Of a stretch of 64,000 nt of DNA, positions 35,666 to 46,300 are shown piece by piece. The notes beneath the pieces were generated by a model. The model was not told where the DNA came from. It saw only the letters and a program-made list of their open reading frames with translations, and did not search any database. Each line of letters opens with the position of its first letter. Positions within the stretch are counted from its first letter, which is position 1. The stretch is from Plumapathes pennacea. Lineage: Eukaryota > Cnidaria > Anthozoa > Antipatharia > Myriopathidae. Both the position numbers and the translations under genes were made by a program. Location of the stretch: the NCBI GenBank assembly GCA_964036295.1, contig OZ038465.1, positions 14,760,667-14,824,666 of the forward strand, given 5' to 3'.

Positions 35666-38180
35666 TCCTTTCTGAGACTCCACTCTAGATTTTACTTATA
35701 GCCACGTGATGTTATGTTAAAAGAGTCAAAGCATAATCCGCTTCAGAGCACCGGCCGGAACACCACTCGGGGCTGGGTACGGTTTATGTCAAGAGGTATT
35801 TTAGCAGTTATATAGTCCAGGCCCGAGTATAGGGCCAGATTGCTCAAAGACCAGGGCAGGAAAAATGCAGTTTCTAGGTCAAAGACCGTATTAAACAGTG
35901 TTTGCTTCAGTTCAAATCAGCGAATGACGTACAGGGCCCAGTTGTTCAAAGGACGATTAGGATAATCCTGGATTCAGCAGCAAGCGTTTTGTTGTTTTTA
36001 AGCCTGAAAACGGGATAGTTTCGCTTATAACTCACCACACTTGCATGATAAGCTTTTTAGTTGGTCTTCGGACTCATGCAGTTCGTTAGCCAAAAGGACA
36101 TGAAGAAAAAAACGGGTTAATCCAGGATAAACCTAACCGAACTTTGAAAAACCGGGCTCAGTAGTTTAGACTTATCCGCATGGCGATAAGATCCGTAATA
36201 AACGGAACAACATTCCTTCGCAACGAAATAAGCAGAATAGTGGGAATACACAGATTAGCCTGATAAACTGTTCTTGCCAGTCGTGATTTAACTATTCATT
36301 ATCAGTATATCACGTCAGTTTCAAAATGTGTCTGTTCCGTTCTATCAATAGAAAATAAGGGGACATCGTCCTCTTATATCCATTATATTGGTTACACTAT
36401 TCATTCTGTTAAAAGAATGATGTGCCCCAAGTAATAAAATTGTGAGTTTTTGACCAATCATGCATGTACAATCCATGTTTCGGTATATTTAGTCTGTCTG
36501 AGAACATAGAAAATATGACCCTTGTATATTTAGATTGTAATGAGATCATCGTGTGAGTCTTCCTCATGGTCAGATTCAAAGTTGGTGGTCTGGCTTTCGT
36601 GGGCCTATTATAGTTTAGCCCGTACAGAAACAAAGTCATGGCCATCTGCTGATATGATGTTGGCAACATTGTGGTAAATAAATGATACATGGTATCACTG
36701 CGTGAGTTATAATAACATGTTGTAATTGTTGGACGGCTACCAGTACTAAAAACGAATATATAATAAAATCAGCTCAGAAAGTGATCGCAAATACTTCTGT
36801 AAGAAGGCGAGTTGATCACTCTTCCGCGTGGTGGTATCAACTTCCAATTTAGTCATGGAAGAATGTGAAACAGAACTTACAACTGTGGCATGATCGGAAG
36901 TTCATGACTTTCCTCATTGTGGGACATGTCGATCTTTATACGGCTGCCTTTTGAGAACTGCCTTATTTTATTTACAGTTATTTTTCGTCAAGGTCTGGTA
37001 TTCATTGCCAGCCGTAAAGATTCCCTGACTAAAAAGGTCACTGAAATTTGAGAAAAACCCTCTGGGATCAGAGTAAACATTTGTCGTTTGTCTACTAAAG
37101 CGTTTCAGGACCAAAAACACGAGTCTTTTTCTGCTCATAGTGCATGTTAGGCTTGTATATGTTGTGCGGAGAACAGAATGTTGCAGTTCTCATCATCAAG
37201 GAGTCGTACCACACCGTAACGGGTTATGACTGAAAAACGGTAAAACTAAAGATATAAAACTGTCGCCTTCATTGCCCACAATCTTTGTTTCTAATCAATG
37301 TTGTGGACGAATGGACAACAGGTCCTTGCTTTCAAACTTTTTAACCTTGAAGAGTATTCCAAGTATCCGGTGTAGTGCTGAGTGATGCTCGAATTACAAA
37401 CTAAATGGAAGGGGAACTGTCCTCCTGGTTATACTGGTCCATGACATCGCTCCTGTCCTAGCAAAGCAAAAATTCTAGAGCCACAAGTAAGATGCCACGT
37501 TTTCCACGTTGTTTAAGCTGAAAACGAGGCTACAGCAGAGCAAAATTCAGACCGTGACCGCTGTGAATTAAGTTAGTCGTCACCACCCACTCTATCCGGT
37601 ACTACAGGTTTTGTTTGTAAAAACTTTGAAATAAACATATAATTCGAAATATATAGTTATGAATGGGCTTCATGGCACGGCCTGTCAACATATATATTTG
37701 ATCAAAGCATCCGTTACCTTTTTTAGCGCATTTGGCATCCTACGAAGGTCAGGAAGACATAACCAAATTAGAAAAAAATAAAAAAATAAAAAAAGAACAA
37801 ACAAAAATGACCTTCCTCCCGTGTCAAGGACACTGCCACTGGAATGTACTCACTGAAACACTTCATTTGGCAGTTCAAAGTTGAGTTATATTCACAGTTG
37901 ACAGTTAAATTACGCAACTGGCAAAACTAAAACGAGCCCAGTTGTCCACGAAAAAAAATGCCCGAATGTTCAGCATTTTCGTTCCGCGCAGATCACATTT
38001 CCTTCGCGCGAAAACTGAGAACGGGGGCGTGAATTTGCTGTCAAATTACGCAGCAGTCACGAGGAAACTTACGCTCGCATAAAAACAACACAGACAGCCA
38101 GGACGGGTTCAATAGCCACCTCACCAACGACTGACGCGTCTGTGAAGTCGAAATACCTCAATTGCCCTCAGTGCGATACA
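35666..38180. other. Intergenic region before paralogue B
   Basis: No gene is supported. Frames of up to 93 codons have no recognisable features. A GCATAAAAAC at about 38078-38087 is a possible TATA-like element for the gene starting at 38181. Confidence 0.45.
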
Positions 38181-38725
38181 ATGAAGTCCTCTTGGGGCGT
38201 GGTTTTTGTTTTTCTGGTTGTTAATACAGCGAGTATCATTTCTGGGCTGTCGGGTTAGTAATGTGCTGTGCGTCATCGCTTCAGCAAACACTGTTGCGTT
38301 TTCGTCACGTTTTTCTCTGAATTCCTTTTTTAATCAACTACTCGACAGTGGTAACCAAAGATGGGGATACACAGGATGGCTTATCCACTGAGACCAAGAG
38401 CGAGCGACTGTCAAAACGAAACGAGTGCTGCAGGTTAGGGAGAGAAGTGGCAAAGATTGGCGACGTGTGTTCGTACACAGAAAGCCTCACTGCTCTGAAG
38501 CCGAATCCACGGCATTACCACGTGATGAAGACAAGCCTGTGGCAGAAAAAGGGCGCAAACCCGATTAGCGCCCGAAAGCTTCAAAAGTGCAAGAGATTCA
38601 AAGCGTATTACGAGAAATGCTGTCGAACGGAGGCTGCCAACATCGAAAAGGACATCAAGAGACACTCGGTTAAGCAACGCGAGAAAGACCGCTCTAACTC
38701 CGTAGAAGAGACTGGCAACAGGTGA
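38181..38725 (+). CDS. Small secreted cysteine-rich protein, anaphylatoxin-like (paralogue B)
   Basis: Exons 38181-38253 and 38349-38725 join in phase 1 (donor GTTAGT, acceptor CAG) into 149 codons. Residues 1-22 are a signal peptide (MKSSWGVVFVFLVVNTASII). The mature protein has six cysteines as CC-x12-C-x39-C-x9-CC. The first block, ECCRLGREVAKIGDVCSY, closely follows the third anaphylatoxin-like repeat of fibulin-1 (CC, LGR, A, then C-x-Y). The spacer before the fourth cysteine is about 30 residues longer than in fibulins. A dibasic LSKR directly precedes the domain and is also present in paralogue C, so a propeptide may be removed. The C-terminus is basic and hydrophilic. No membrane anchor. 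The second exon is nearly identical to that of paralogue C through the domain and then diverges. Confidence 0.8.
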
Positions 38726-38917
38726 AGAGAAATATCATAAGTGTGACATAGAAGGCAAGCCCTACGAGTTTGTAAAACACTCGTATTTTGTGTAGATAGT
38801 AGACTTTTTCACTTGAGCTTTTTATTGTTGTACAGGAGACACATCGTACCACTTACAATGATTTCCGTGTTTTTGTTTAATGAGTGTGAATAGCTGGTGA
38901 CGCAATGTACTGTTATC

Positions 38918-38923
38918 AATAAA
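38918..38923 (+). promoter_or_regulatory. Putative polyadenylation signal of paralogue B
   Basis: Canonical AATAAA about 190 bp after the stop codon in the sense orientation. Confidence 0.5.
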
Positions 38924-40130
38924 GAATGCCATGTACAGTACCGGTTTGCGGTTGTCGTCAAGGGATTCGTAGAGGGATGTAGTGACGTTTTTCCGACGCA
39001 GATCCACTTACACGCACGTTCTTGACCGGGCAACTTTGCGGATATAGCAAGTGTTCTGCGCTTCAAGAAAGACAGCACGCTTCTGCTTTCTGCCGCGTGC
39101 AACAAAAGCCACGCCAAACCAGACTAAAAACGGCTGTGCTTAGAGCTGACGGGGAGATTTTTAAGTTCAGATTTCGTGATTGAAGTAACTTGATTCACCC
39201 TGTTCTCTTGGGGGGTCTGAGATGTCTCTGGCTTATACCCCACAACTCGACATCCGGGACACATTCGAACCAAGAGGTAGCGAGATCTTTCAAGTATTCA
39301 AAACAATTTGGAATAATGCTGGTCCCAGAACAAACGCATTTCAAGTTATTTTAGCTGCTATTCTTATTCCGGAATAGCCCCCCCCCCCAAAAAAAATGCC
39401 CCGAAACTGAAAAAAAATCCCTGTGATTACGTAAGTCCTTGCGAATTTGCGTCAAGCCTGTTTTCACGGTGAAACAAGACTCTTAACCAAGCGTCGCTCA
39501 AGAAAATCTGGGCATGTCGTTTCGACAAGCATGAACGGTTGCTGTTTACGCGTGTTTTACGAAACACGCGTAAACACGCGTTCTACAAGGCATATCACTC
39601 AACTAGACCGGGGGCTTTTTGGCCCCGGTATTTAAAAACGCTGTTCGTTGCTCTTTCATTTGGGATATATACGTCAAAACTTTCGTAAGAATGCTCGAGA
39701 GTTTCTGGCACTTGCTCCTAACGTTCCATAACGTCACCAGAGCTTGACGAAAAATGGGCCCTCGAGAACTTTCCGTTTAATTGGGAACTGGCTTGTCAAA
39801 CTCCAAATTCTCCAAACGCAACACCCACGTTTTCTTCGTTTTGGAGATTTTGGTGTTTTGAAGATTTAGGAGATTTAGTTGTTTGATCACTAAAGAGCTA
39901 ACAATTTCCATTGTGTTATCTAAATCTCTTGATCTTCAAAAGTACTGCCCTGGGAGATAGGGCTTTAACTTATCGTTGCAAAAGCTCGCCAAGTGCCAGA
40001 AAAGGACAACACGAGGACATAAAAAAATGAAGGTTGTGGCATCTACCGGTTTTTCCAGTTTCATTCAAGATCAGTAAAACAAGTAAAGGGCGGACAAAAA
40101 TACAATGTTAAATGTCATGCTATTAACACA

Positions 40131-40140
40131 TATAATAAAA
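40131..40140 (+). promoter_or_regulatory. TATA-like element of paralogue C
   Basis: TATAATAAAA lies 96-105 bp upstream of the ATG, which would give a 5' UTR of about 70 bp. The match is reasonable but untested. Confidence 0.4.
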
Positions 40141-40235
40141 GATGTTTGCGTTACTCGTAAAACAATACAACACGGCCTGCAGAACCGCCCAGTTGTTCGT
40201 ACCAAAAGGAACAAGTTAGTTCGTGCAGAGAAGCA

Positions 40236-40907
40236 ATGAAGCCTCCTTTCAAGATACTGCGACTGTCTTTGGTTTTCGTATTTTCCTTTATCGCAAGTAG
40301 TCTTGCAGCGAAGCAGTACGGTTAGTCGATTTCACGAGCTTTCGTTTCACCATTTTAAAGTGCGTCATCGCTGTTTTTGCTCTTCGCATGTTTCTTGTTA
40401 AGGTTTTTAATGCATGTCTTTCTCTATAAATGCACGACAGTGGCCAAAGATGGAAAGGAGCTGAACGCGGACTTCTCAGCTGAGAACAAGGACGACCGAC
40501 TATCAAAACGAAACAAGTGTTGCAGGTTGGGAAGAGAAGTGGCAAAGATTGGCGACGTATGTTCGTATACGGAAAGCCTCACTGCTCTGAAGCCGGATCC
40601 ACGGCATTATCACGTGATGAAGACAAGCCTGTGGCAGAAAAAGGGCGCAAACCCGATTAGCGCCCGAAAGCTTCAAAAGTGCAAGAGATTTAAAGCGTAC
40701 TACGAGAAATGCTGTCGAACGGAGGCTGCCAACATCGAGAAGGATATCCGACGCCTCAACAAGGACCTGAAACGCCTCCTACACGATAAAGACCGGTCCA
40801 ACTTTGCCAAAGAATCAACGACGAAGGAAGGAAGCGAGAAAAATGACGAGTCATCATTTACTCTGATGTTGATAAAGGAGCCGCTCGGGATAAACTTGAT
40901 AGACTGA
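40236..40907 (+). CDS. Small secreted cysteine-rich protein, anaphylatoxin-like (paralogue C)
   Basis: Exons 40236-40320 and 40441-40907 join in phase 1 (donor GTTAGT, acceptor CAG) into 183 codons. The signal peptide is residues 1-24 (ILRLSLVFVFSFIASSLA). The cysteine pattern CC-x12-C-x39-C-x9-CC is the same as in paralogue B, including KCCRLGREVAKIGDVCSY and the dibasic LSKR just before it. After the last cysteine pair the protein differs from B: IEKDIRRLNKDLKRLLHDK can form an amphipathic or coiled-coil helix, followed by an acidic tail ending in a hydrophobic stretch (FTLMLIKEPLGINLID). Intron of 120 bp against 95 bp in B. Likely secreted and stored or matrix-bound; the role is unknown. 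AATAAA at 41284-41289 probably ends the transcript. Confidence 0.8.
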
Positions 40908-41283
40908 AAGGCGGACTTTTACTTTTTGTACATACATGTATCATAGAAGATGAACTGAACTTCTGAATGCAGTGGTATAAAGAATTCAAACGTTCATTTG
41001 AGCTTTTTTATTGCATGCGACACAAAGGTTATGCTTTTAAGGACTTCAAGTGTGTACAATATTAAGGGTCAGCGAAACGAAAAGGGCTTTGCTTTGTGTA
41101 TATTGAAAGCAATTCCTTATCTTCTGAATCTGCCGCGGAAGTGGTTACGCACATGAGTTTGAATTGAATCGAAAATGTCAATTATAAAACGTAATAACTC
41201 AAAATAAATGTAATTAGGATACAAACATATATATCAACCACTGAGTTAAAGGAAAACAAATTTTCGCTTGCTGCCGTTGTGTA

Positions 41284-41289
41284 AATAAA
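41284..41289 (+). promoter_or_regulatory. Putative polyadenylation signal of paralogue C
   Basis: AATAAA about 375 bp after the stop codon, sense orientation, at the end of an AT-rich 3' UTR-like stretch. Confidence 0.45.
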
Positions 41290-41865
41290 GTTTGCATTTT
41301 TCCATTATGCTCTGTCATCTTCTTGTCTTTCGATTGTGATATGTTTTTTTGCCAGAGGGGTCTGAACAATGCCCGCCAATCAGAGTCCACAGAAATACTC
41401 GTTCAGTGATCCACAAAATGTTCCCACGCTTGTTAGCCATTGTTTAGCCCTGTTTAAATAAAGGATCACTTCTGCCTGCAGATTAACACGCCGATAGATC
41501 AACGTAAACATGACACAGTGCCAAATTTTCCACTCACAATAAAAAGTGCTGGCGACGGTCCCAGTTGCTTGAAATTATCAAAGTTTTTGAAGATTTTGTA
41601 AACAGCCAATTTTAAATTAGACCCGGCGTGGATTCCGTCATGTCAAGACGGGGTCAGAACGAACAGGCTTGAGATTCCACAACAAAGATTAAAACGTGCC
41701 GCACTTCACTTGTGTACAACAATGCATACGCCAAACATCCGACTTCCACTTGGCAGCAAAAATCCTACACCTTTAGCCTGCAGTGTAGGCGTTCTGAGCC
41801 GATTAGTTGTGACAACAGTCTGACACAGGGAACGGGGGTGGGGAAGAGGAGAGAGAAAAGAACCC

Positions 41866-42223
41866 GGGGGGGGGGGGGTCCTGAAAACCCTTACCCTATT
41901 TCAGACCAAAATACCTGATTTTCTATACCCTATTTCAGACCTGACTCCAAAATGTATACCCTATTTTAGACATTTGTTTAGAGATTTTTTGTTCATTTGC
42001 AACGATTTCCGCCCTGTGTTTTCTTCCATTTGCCGTGCGATGTCCGCGGCGACATATTTCTGTTAAAATCATACCTATCCCAGACCAAAAAGACAAAATC
42101 GATACCCTATTTCGGATCAAAAAGGCAAAATCAATACCCTATTTCAGACTAAAAATGCTTGAAAACGACACTCTTTGGGGCGGCACATACCTATATGGCT
42201 TATATACGGGAGTATCCCCCCCT
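41866..42223 (-). repeat. Poly-G-linked 'TCTGAAATAGGGT' repeat, copy 3 (inverted)
   Basis: Reverse orientation of the element at 9.3 and 22.9 kb: CCTGAAAACCCTTACCCTATTTCAGACC, several ACCCTATTTCAGAC units, then GGGGCGGCACATACCTATATGG and a C run. A 100-bp unrelated stretch (about 41965-42065) splits the units, so this copy has been interrupted or rearranged. Confidence 0.75.
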
Positions 42224-42692
42224 GGGAAAAGAACCACTCCTGTTCCCCACCCACGTCCCCTTCGTTCAAATTTTGTCACGTCCGATACGATACGCCCGCA
42301 TACATCTGACCCTGAACCCTCGGGGATTTAGAGAAATCAGTTCTTAGGGTAAGGATTACTTTAGGTGTTAAAGCTGCGATAACTATTTTTAATATACGTC
42401 GGCACGGCGGTCAAACGTATAAAAGTACCAATAGCTAAATGTTGATGTGGATATGATGCCGAACGCCCTTAACAGATAATGTGTTGGCTGATGCTTCGGG
42501 CACCTTTTAATGGCCTTTTATCAGCTCATCAACTTTAAGTTGATACGTTGTTACAGAGCCAGCTTTTCACTCCAGAAAACCTTGCTTATTTCTATTGTGA
42601 CAACCTTTGACTCCAGCTATATTAAACCTGTTCCTTGGGTGTAAAACAGAGATTCCACAAGATAAGTCCATCGCATATTGACATGACAAGAA

Positions 42693-42737
42693 AGATGACC
42701 CTGTTTTATTTTTAGAGTCGTGAAAACAGGGTCATCT
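42693..42737. repeat. Perfect 15-bp stem-loop
   Basis: AGATGACCCTGTTTT at 42693-42707 is followed by its exact reverse complement at 42723-42737, with a 15-nt loop. It is isolated and does not belong to any repeat family found here. Confidence 0.7.
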
Positions 42738-43397
42738 AAATTCTCTGTAGAATTCACGAATGAAGAGATTGAGAATTCATACGCAGTTGGATCAGCTGCT
42801 GCGAGTGAGCAGACGCTAGTTTCTCAATACAATTCTCCACGTCCCACGATCGGAGTCGTAAAGTGACGTTTGTTTAGATAACAACACCTCTCAAAACTGC
42901 AATTATAATACAATGGCTGAGAAATAGCTTTGTTTTGCGCCGGCGTATCAGTGAAACGCAAAAAAGCATCAACGTAAAGGTTGATACGTTGGCTGAAGTT
43001 TCGAACGTTAGCCCGCCATCACAACAAAGGCCACACCTTCATAAGGTCACTAACGTTTGTCAGAACAAAGACTTTTGTTAGTGCAATATTATGACTTTTC
43101 AGTCCCCCCCCCCCCCCCCCCCCCCCCTCCCCCTCCCCGAATGGTTTATCGGAAAAGGAGGGCCTCCTCCCCAGGCTGTCGCCGGGTTTTTTTCCGGGGG
43201 AGGAAAAGAAGGGCCCGATCGCAGGTTATGACTTTATGGTCTTTCTCAGTCAAAGGGTTTGATTTTATTCATCAACAATGATTTCTTTACAGCAGTCACT
43301 GACAAAGTAACCTTAATATTAATACAGTATTCTTGATAAAAATAAACACAATTGGCTAAGCGAGCAAGTGTCCCCTTTAAAAAGTCCGTGCCTGTTT

Positions 43398-46300
43398 TTA
43401 GAACAACTCGTCAATGCGAGGAACAGCTGTCACGTTACCAGAAGCGGACAGACAAGGTTTGCCGGTAAATACGCGCTTGGCCACCTACAAAATGGGAACG
43501 CAGTGTATAAAACAAAAATTCGGACAAGAACGCTGGGGAAACACACGACACGAGTAACGACACAACAAGACAGCACGACACGAGTGACGACAAAAACAAA
43601 ACAGCACGACACGACCAGACAACACGACACGACACGAGTGACGACACAACAAGACAACACGACACGACTGACAACAAAAACAAAACAGCACATCACGACC
43701 AGACAACACGACACGACACGAGTGACGACACAACAAGACAACACGACACGACTGACAACAAAAACAAAACAGCACATCACGACCAGACAACACGACACGA
43801 CACGAGTGACAACACAACAAGACAACACGACACGACACGAGTGACGACACAACAAGACAACACGTACAACATGACATGAGTGACAACACAAGACAACACG
43901 ACACGACACGATATGAGTGACAATACAAGACAACACGACACGATATGAGACGACACAACAAAACACGACACGAGTGACCATACAACAAGGCAACACGACA
44001 CGACACGACACGACGTGAGACGACATGGCAGCCGTTGCAGAGGATGTGGTATATCGACATTATAGGGCCAACATCCAATAAGGACCAGTTTTTAAGCCTC
44101 CAAGTCCCCATATCTGATGCTAATTTGTCTCCCAACCTGTCTTGTATAATACGTATACGTGCAGTGTAAAGGAGAACTGGCCAGAGCTGCTCAGAGCGGA
44201 CGCACGTTATTTGTTTGTAACACATGATCAAATTGTAACTCGACAAGCATGACAAGCGTTCAGCGTGTTAGCGTTGACAATGGGATGAAAGGACTCGATT
44301 CAGCACAACTGGGCTTGACCACCTGGGCCTCATCCTGCATCCCTCCCCCAATAACAACCACATCTCTATATTACCGACCGGGAGATGGCCCAGGGTCGAA
44401 CTCAATTTTCTCAGTTCAGTTTCTCACAAAAAAGAAACACGTCAAACAATTTGGACGGGACTTGGCCTTTGATAGCTTACTGATATGAACGCTGATTGAA
44501 CTATCAGTTCCCACTACATCCCTCGTACATTTTCTTCTTCACAGGTTGGGAGAATCTGCATGTGTGATAGAGGAAACATTACATACCGCGAGAACGTCGT
44601 CCTTCGTGACGGAGTCGACCATCTTAGCAGCCTCCTCCGGACTCGTATAGGATCCACTTACAAGCACCTGCAGACAAGGGAAGGGACACGGGAAAAAGAT
44701 CAACTAACTTGATTTATACAGTACACGACAAGCACTATTTAGCAAATTGAGCCCGTCGGGTGGAATAATTGTCAGAAGCCGCAGACAAGTCCGTAGAGCT
44801 TCTCCAGATCGACCTCCTCCCTACACCCCCCCCCCCCCCCCCCCCCCCACGGCATGCATACATGTGCTCTAAGTTCTCAGCGAATCTTAACCCTTTCACT
44901 CCCAAAAGTGATCAACTTCAATTTTCTCTTTCAATTTCTCACTTCTCACCATACAGTAGGGAGAACTTAGCTTTTGATAGCTTGCTCAGATGAAAGCTGA
45001 TTAAACCATCAATTCTCACTGCATCAATTATACATTTTCTTCTTAAAAGGTTGGGAGAATCTGCATTTTGAGCTTGGGAGTGAAAGGGTTAACTGTGTAT
45101 CTGTTTTTCTTTGTCATGCTCTAAAATGAATTCGTTTTACTCTATACCCTGAGTTAGACGCTTGAGAATAAGGGCGCTCGAGAAAGTCAAGTGAAAAAAA
45201 TAAAATAAATAATACAGTCGAAGCTGTCTGGGCGGACACTCTCGTAAGCGGACAGCTCTACTTACGGACACTTCTACGAAACCCCGTTTAAACTCTAGCT
45301 CAGTCAAACTCTGTATTTACACACTCTCGTAAGCGGACAGCTCTACTTACGGACGCCACCTCTGCGAAACCCCGTTTAAACTCTAGCCTAGTTAAACGTT
45401 GTATTTTAACCTTCTCGTAAGCGGACAGTTTCAGTTACGGACACTTTTTCTGCTTCCCAAGGGTGTCCGCTTACGGGAGCTTTAACTGTACCTGCAAGGC
45501 CTACTCACTGCCACGCTAACTTGTGCTACAGTTCGATGTTGAGAGTTAAGTAATTCAGTTGATTTCTACCTGTGTTCCAATGTCTTCAGCGAGAGTTGCC
45601 TGGCTTTCAGCATTCATCAAAATACTACCCTTCAACTGATTCCTACAGGGACACAGAGGAAACGCACACAACACGTGAACGAAATGTAACGTGTTGGTAA
45701 CGCGTCGCGCAATGTGTCGTTAACGTGGTTGGTGCAAAGGAAAGCTAGTGTTCAGGAGAAATAGTTTTTGACTGCGTCCGCGTGGAGAAAGACGTATGAT
45801 GAATCGACTAAAGGTCAATGTATGAACGCTGGACGCCGTTATAAAGTTTGAGCGGACGATTTGAGCGTTAACTCTTCGTCGGAGCAAGTCGTACTCAGTT
45901 TGAAATAGAAGTTTTGTAAGCGAAGTGGTCATTCACTTACTTGGCACGAGTGAGTTCCTGATCAGAAATTTCACCTTTTGCTGCCTTTCCAAACTGACCA
46001 ACAACTGCACCCATGACCTGCAAACAACCAAACAGCAGCAGCGGTTGCTAACTGAGACAAATACAATTGTCTTAAGTAAAGCAACACTGTTTATTTGATT
46101 AACTGTACCTTGGAAATGTTCGATGGTTCTGCAATTGCATAGAATCCGAAAAGTCCTGCATCGGAGTAGTTGGCACTGAACGCTGATGCCTAAGGAGAAG
46201 AAAGACAAGCAATGGACATTAATACAGCAGAATAAACGACACCGTGATAGGACGATTTTCGGATGACTGTCGAAAAAGTAATACCAATTACAAAGACTGT

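Larger units (their letters stand above)
38726..40235. other. Intergenic spacer between paralogues B and C
   Basis: An AATAAA at 38918-38923 fits the end of the paralogue B transcript. A palindromic ACGCGTGTTTTACGAAACACGCGT sits near 39547-39571. TATAATAAAA at 40131-40140 is a TATA-like element about 100 bp before the paralogue C start codon. No other gene seen. Confidence 0.5.

Noticed and set aside
43368..44255. 158-, 198- and 256-codon frames near 43.4-44.3 kb
   Set aside because: They translate the ACGACACGAG satellite in several frames on both strands and overlap the last exon and intron of UQCRC2.
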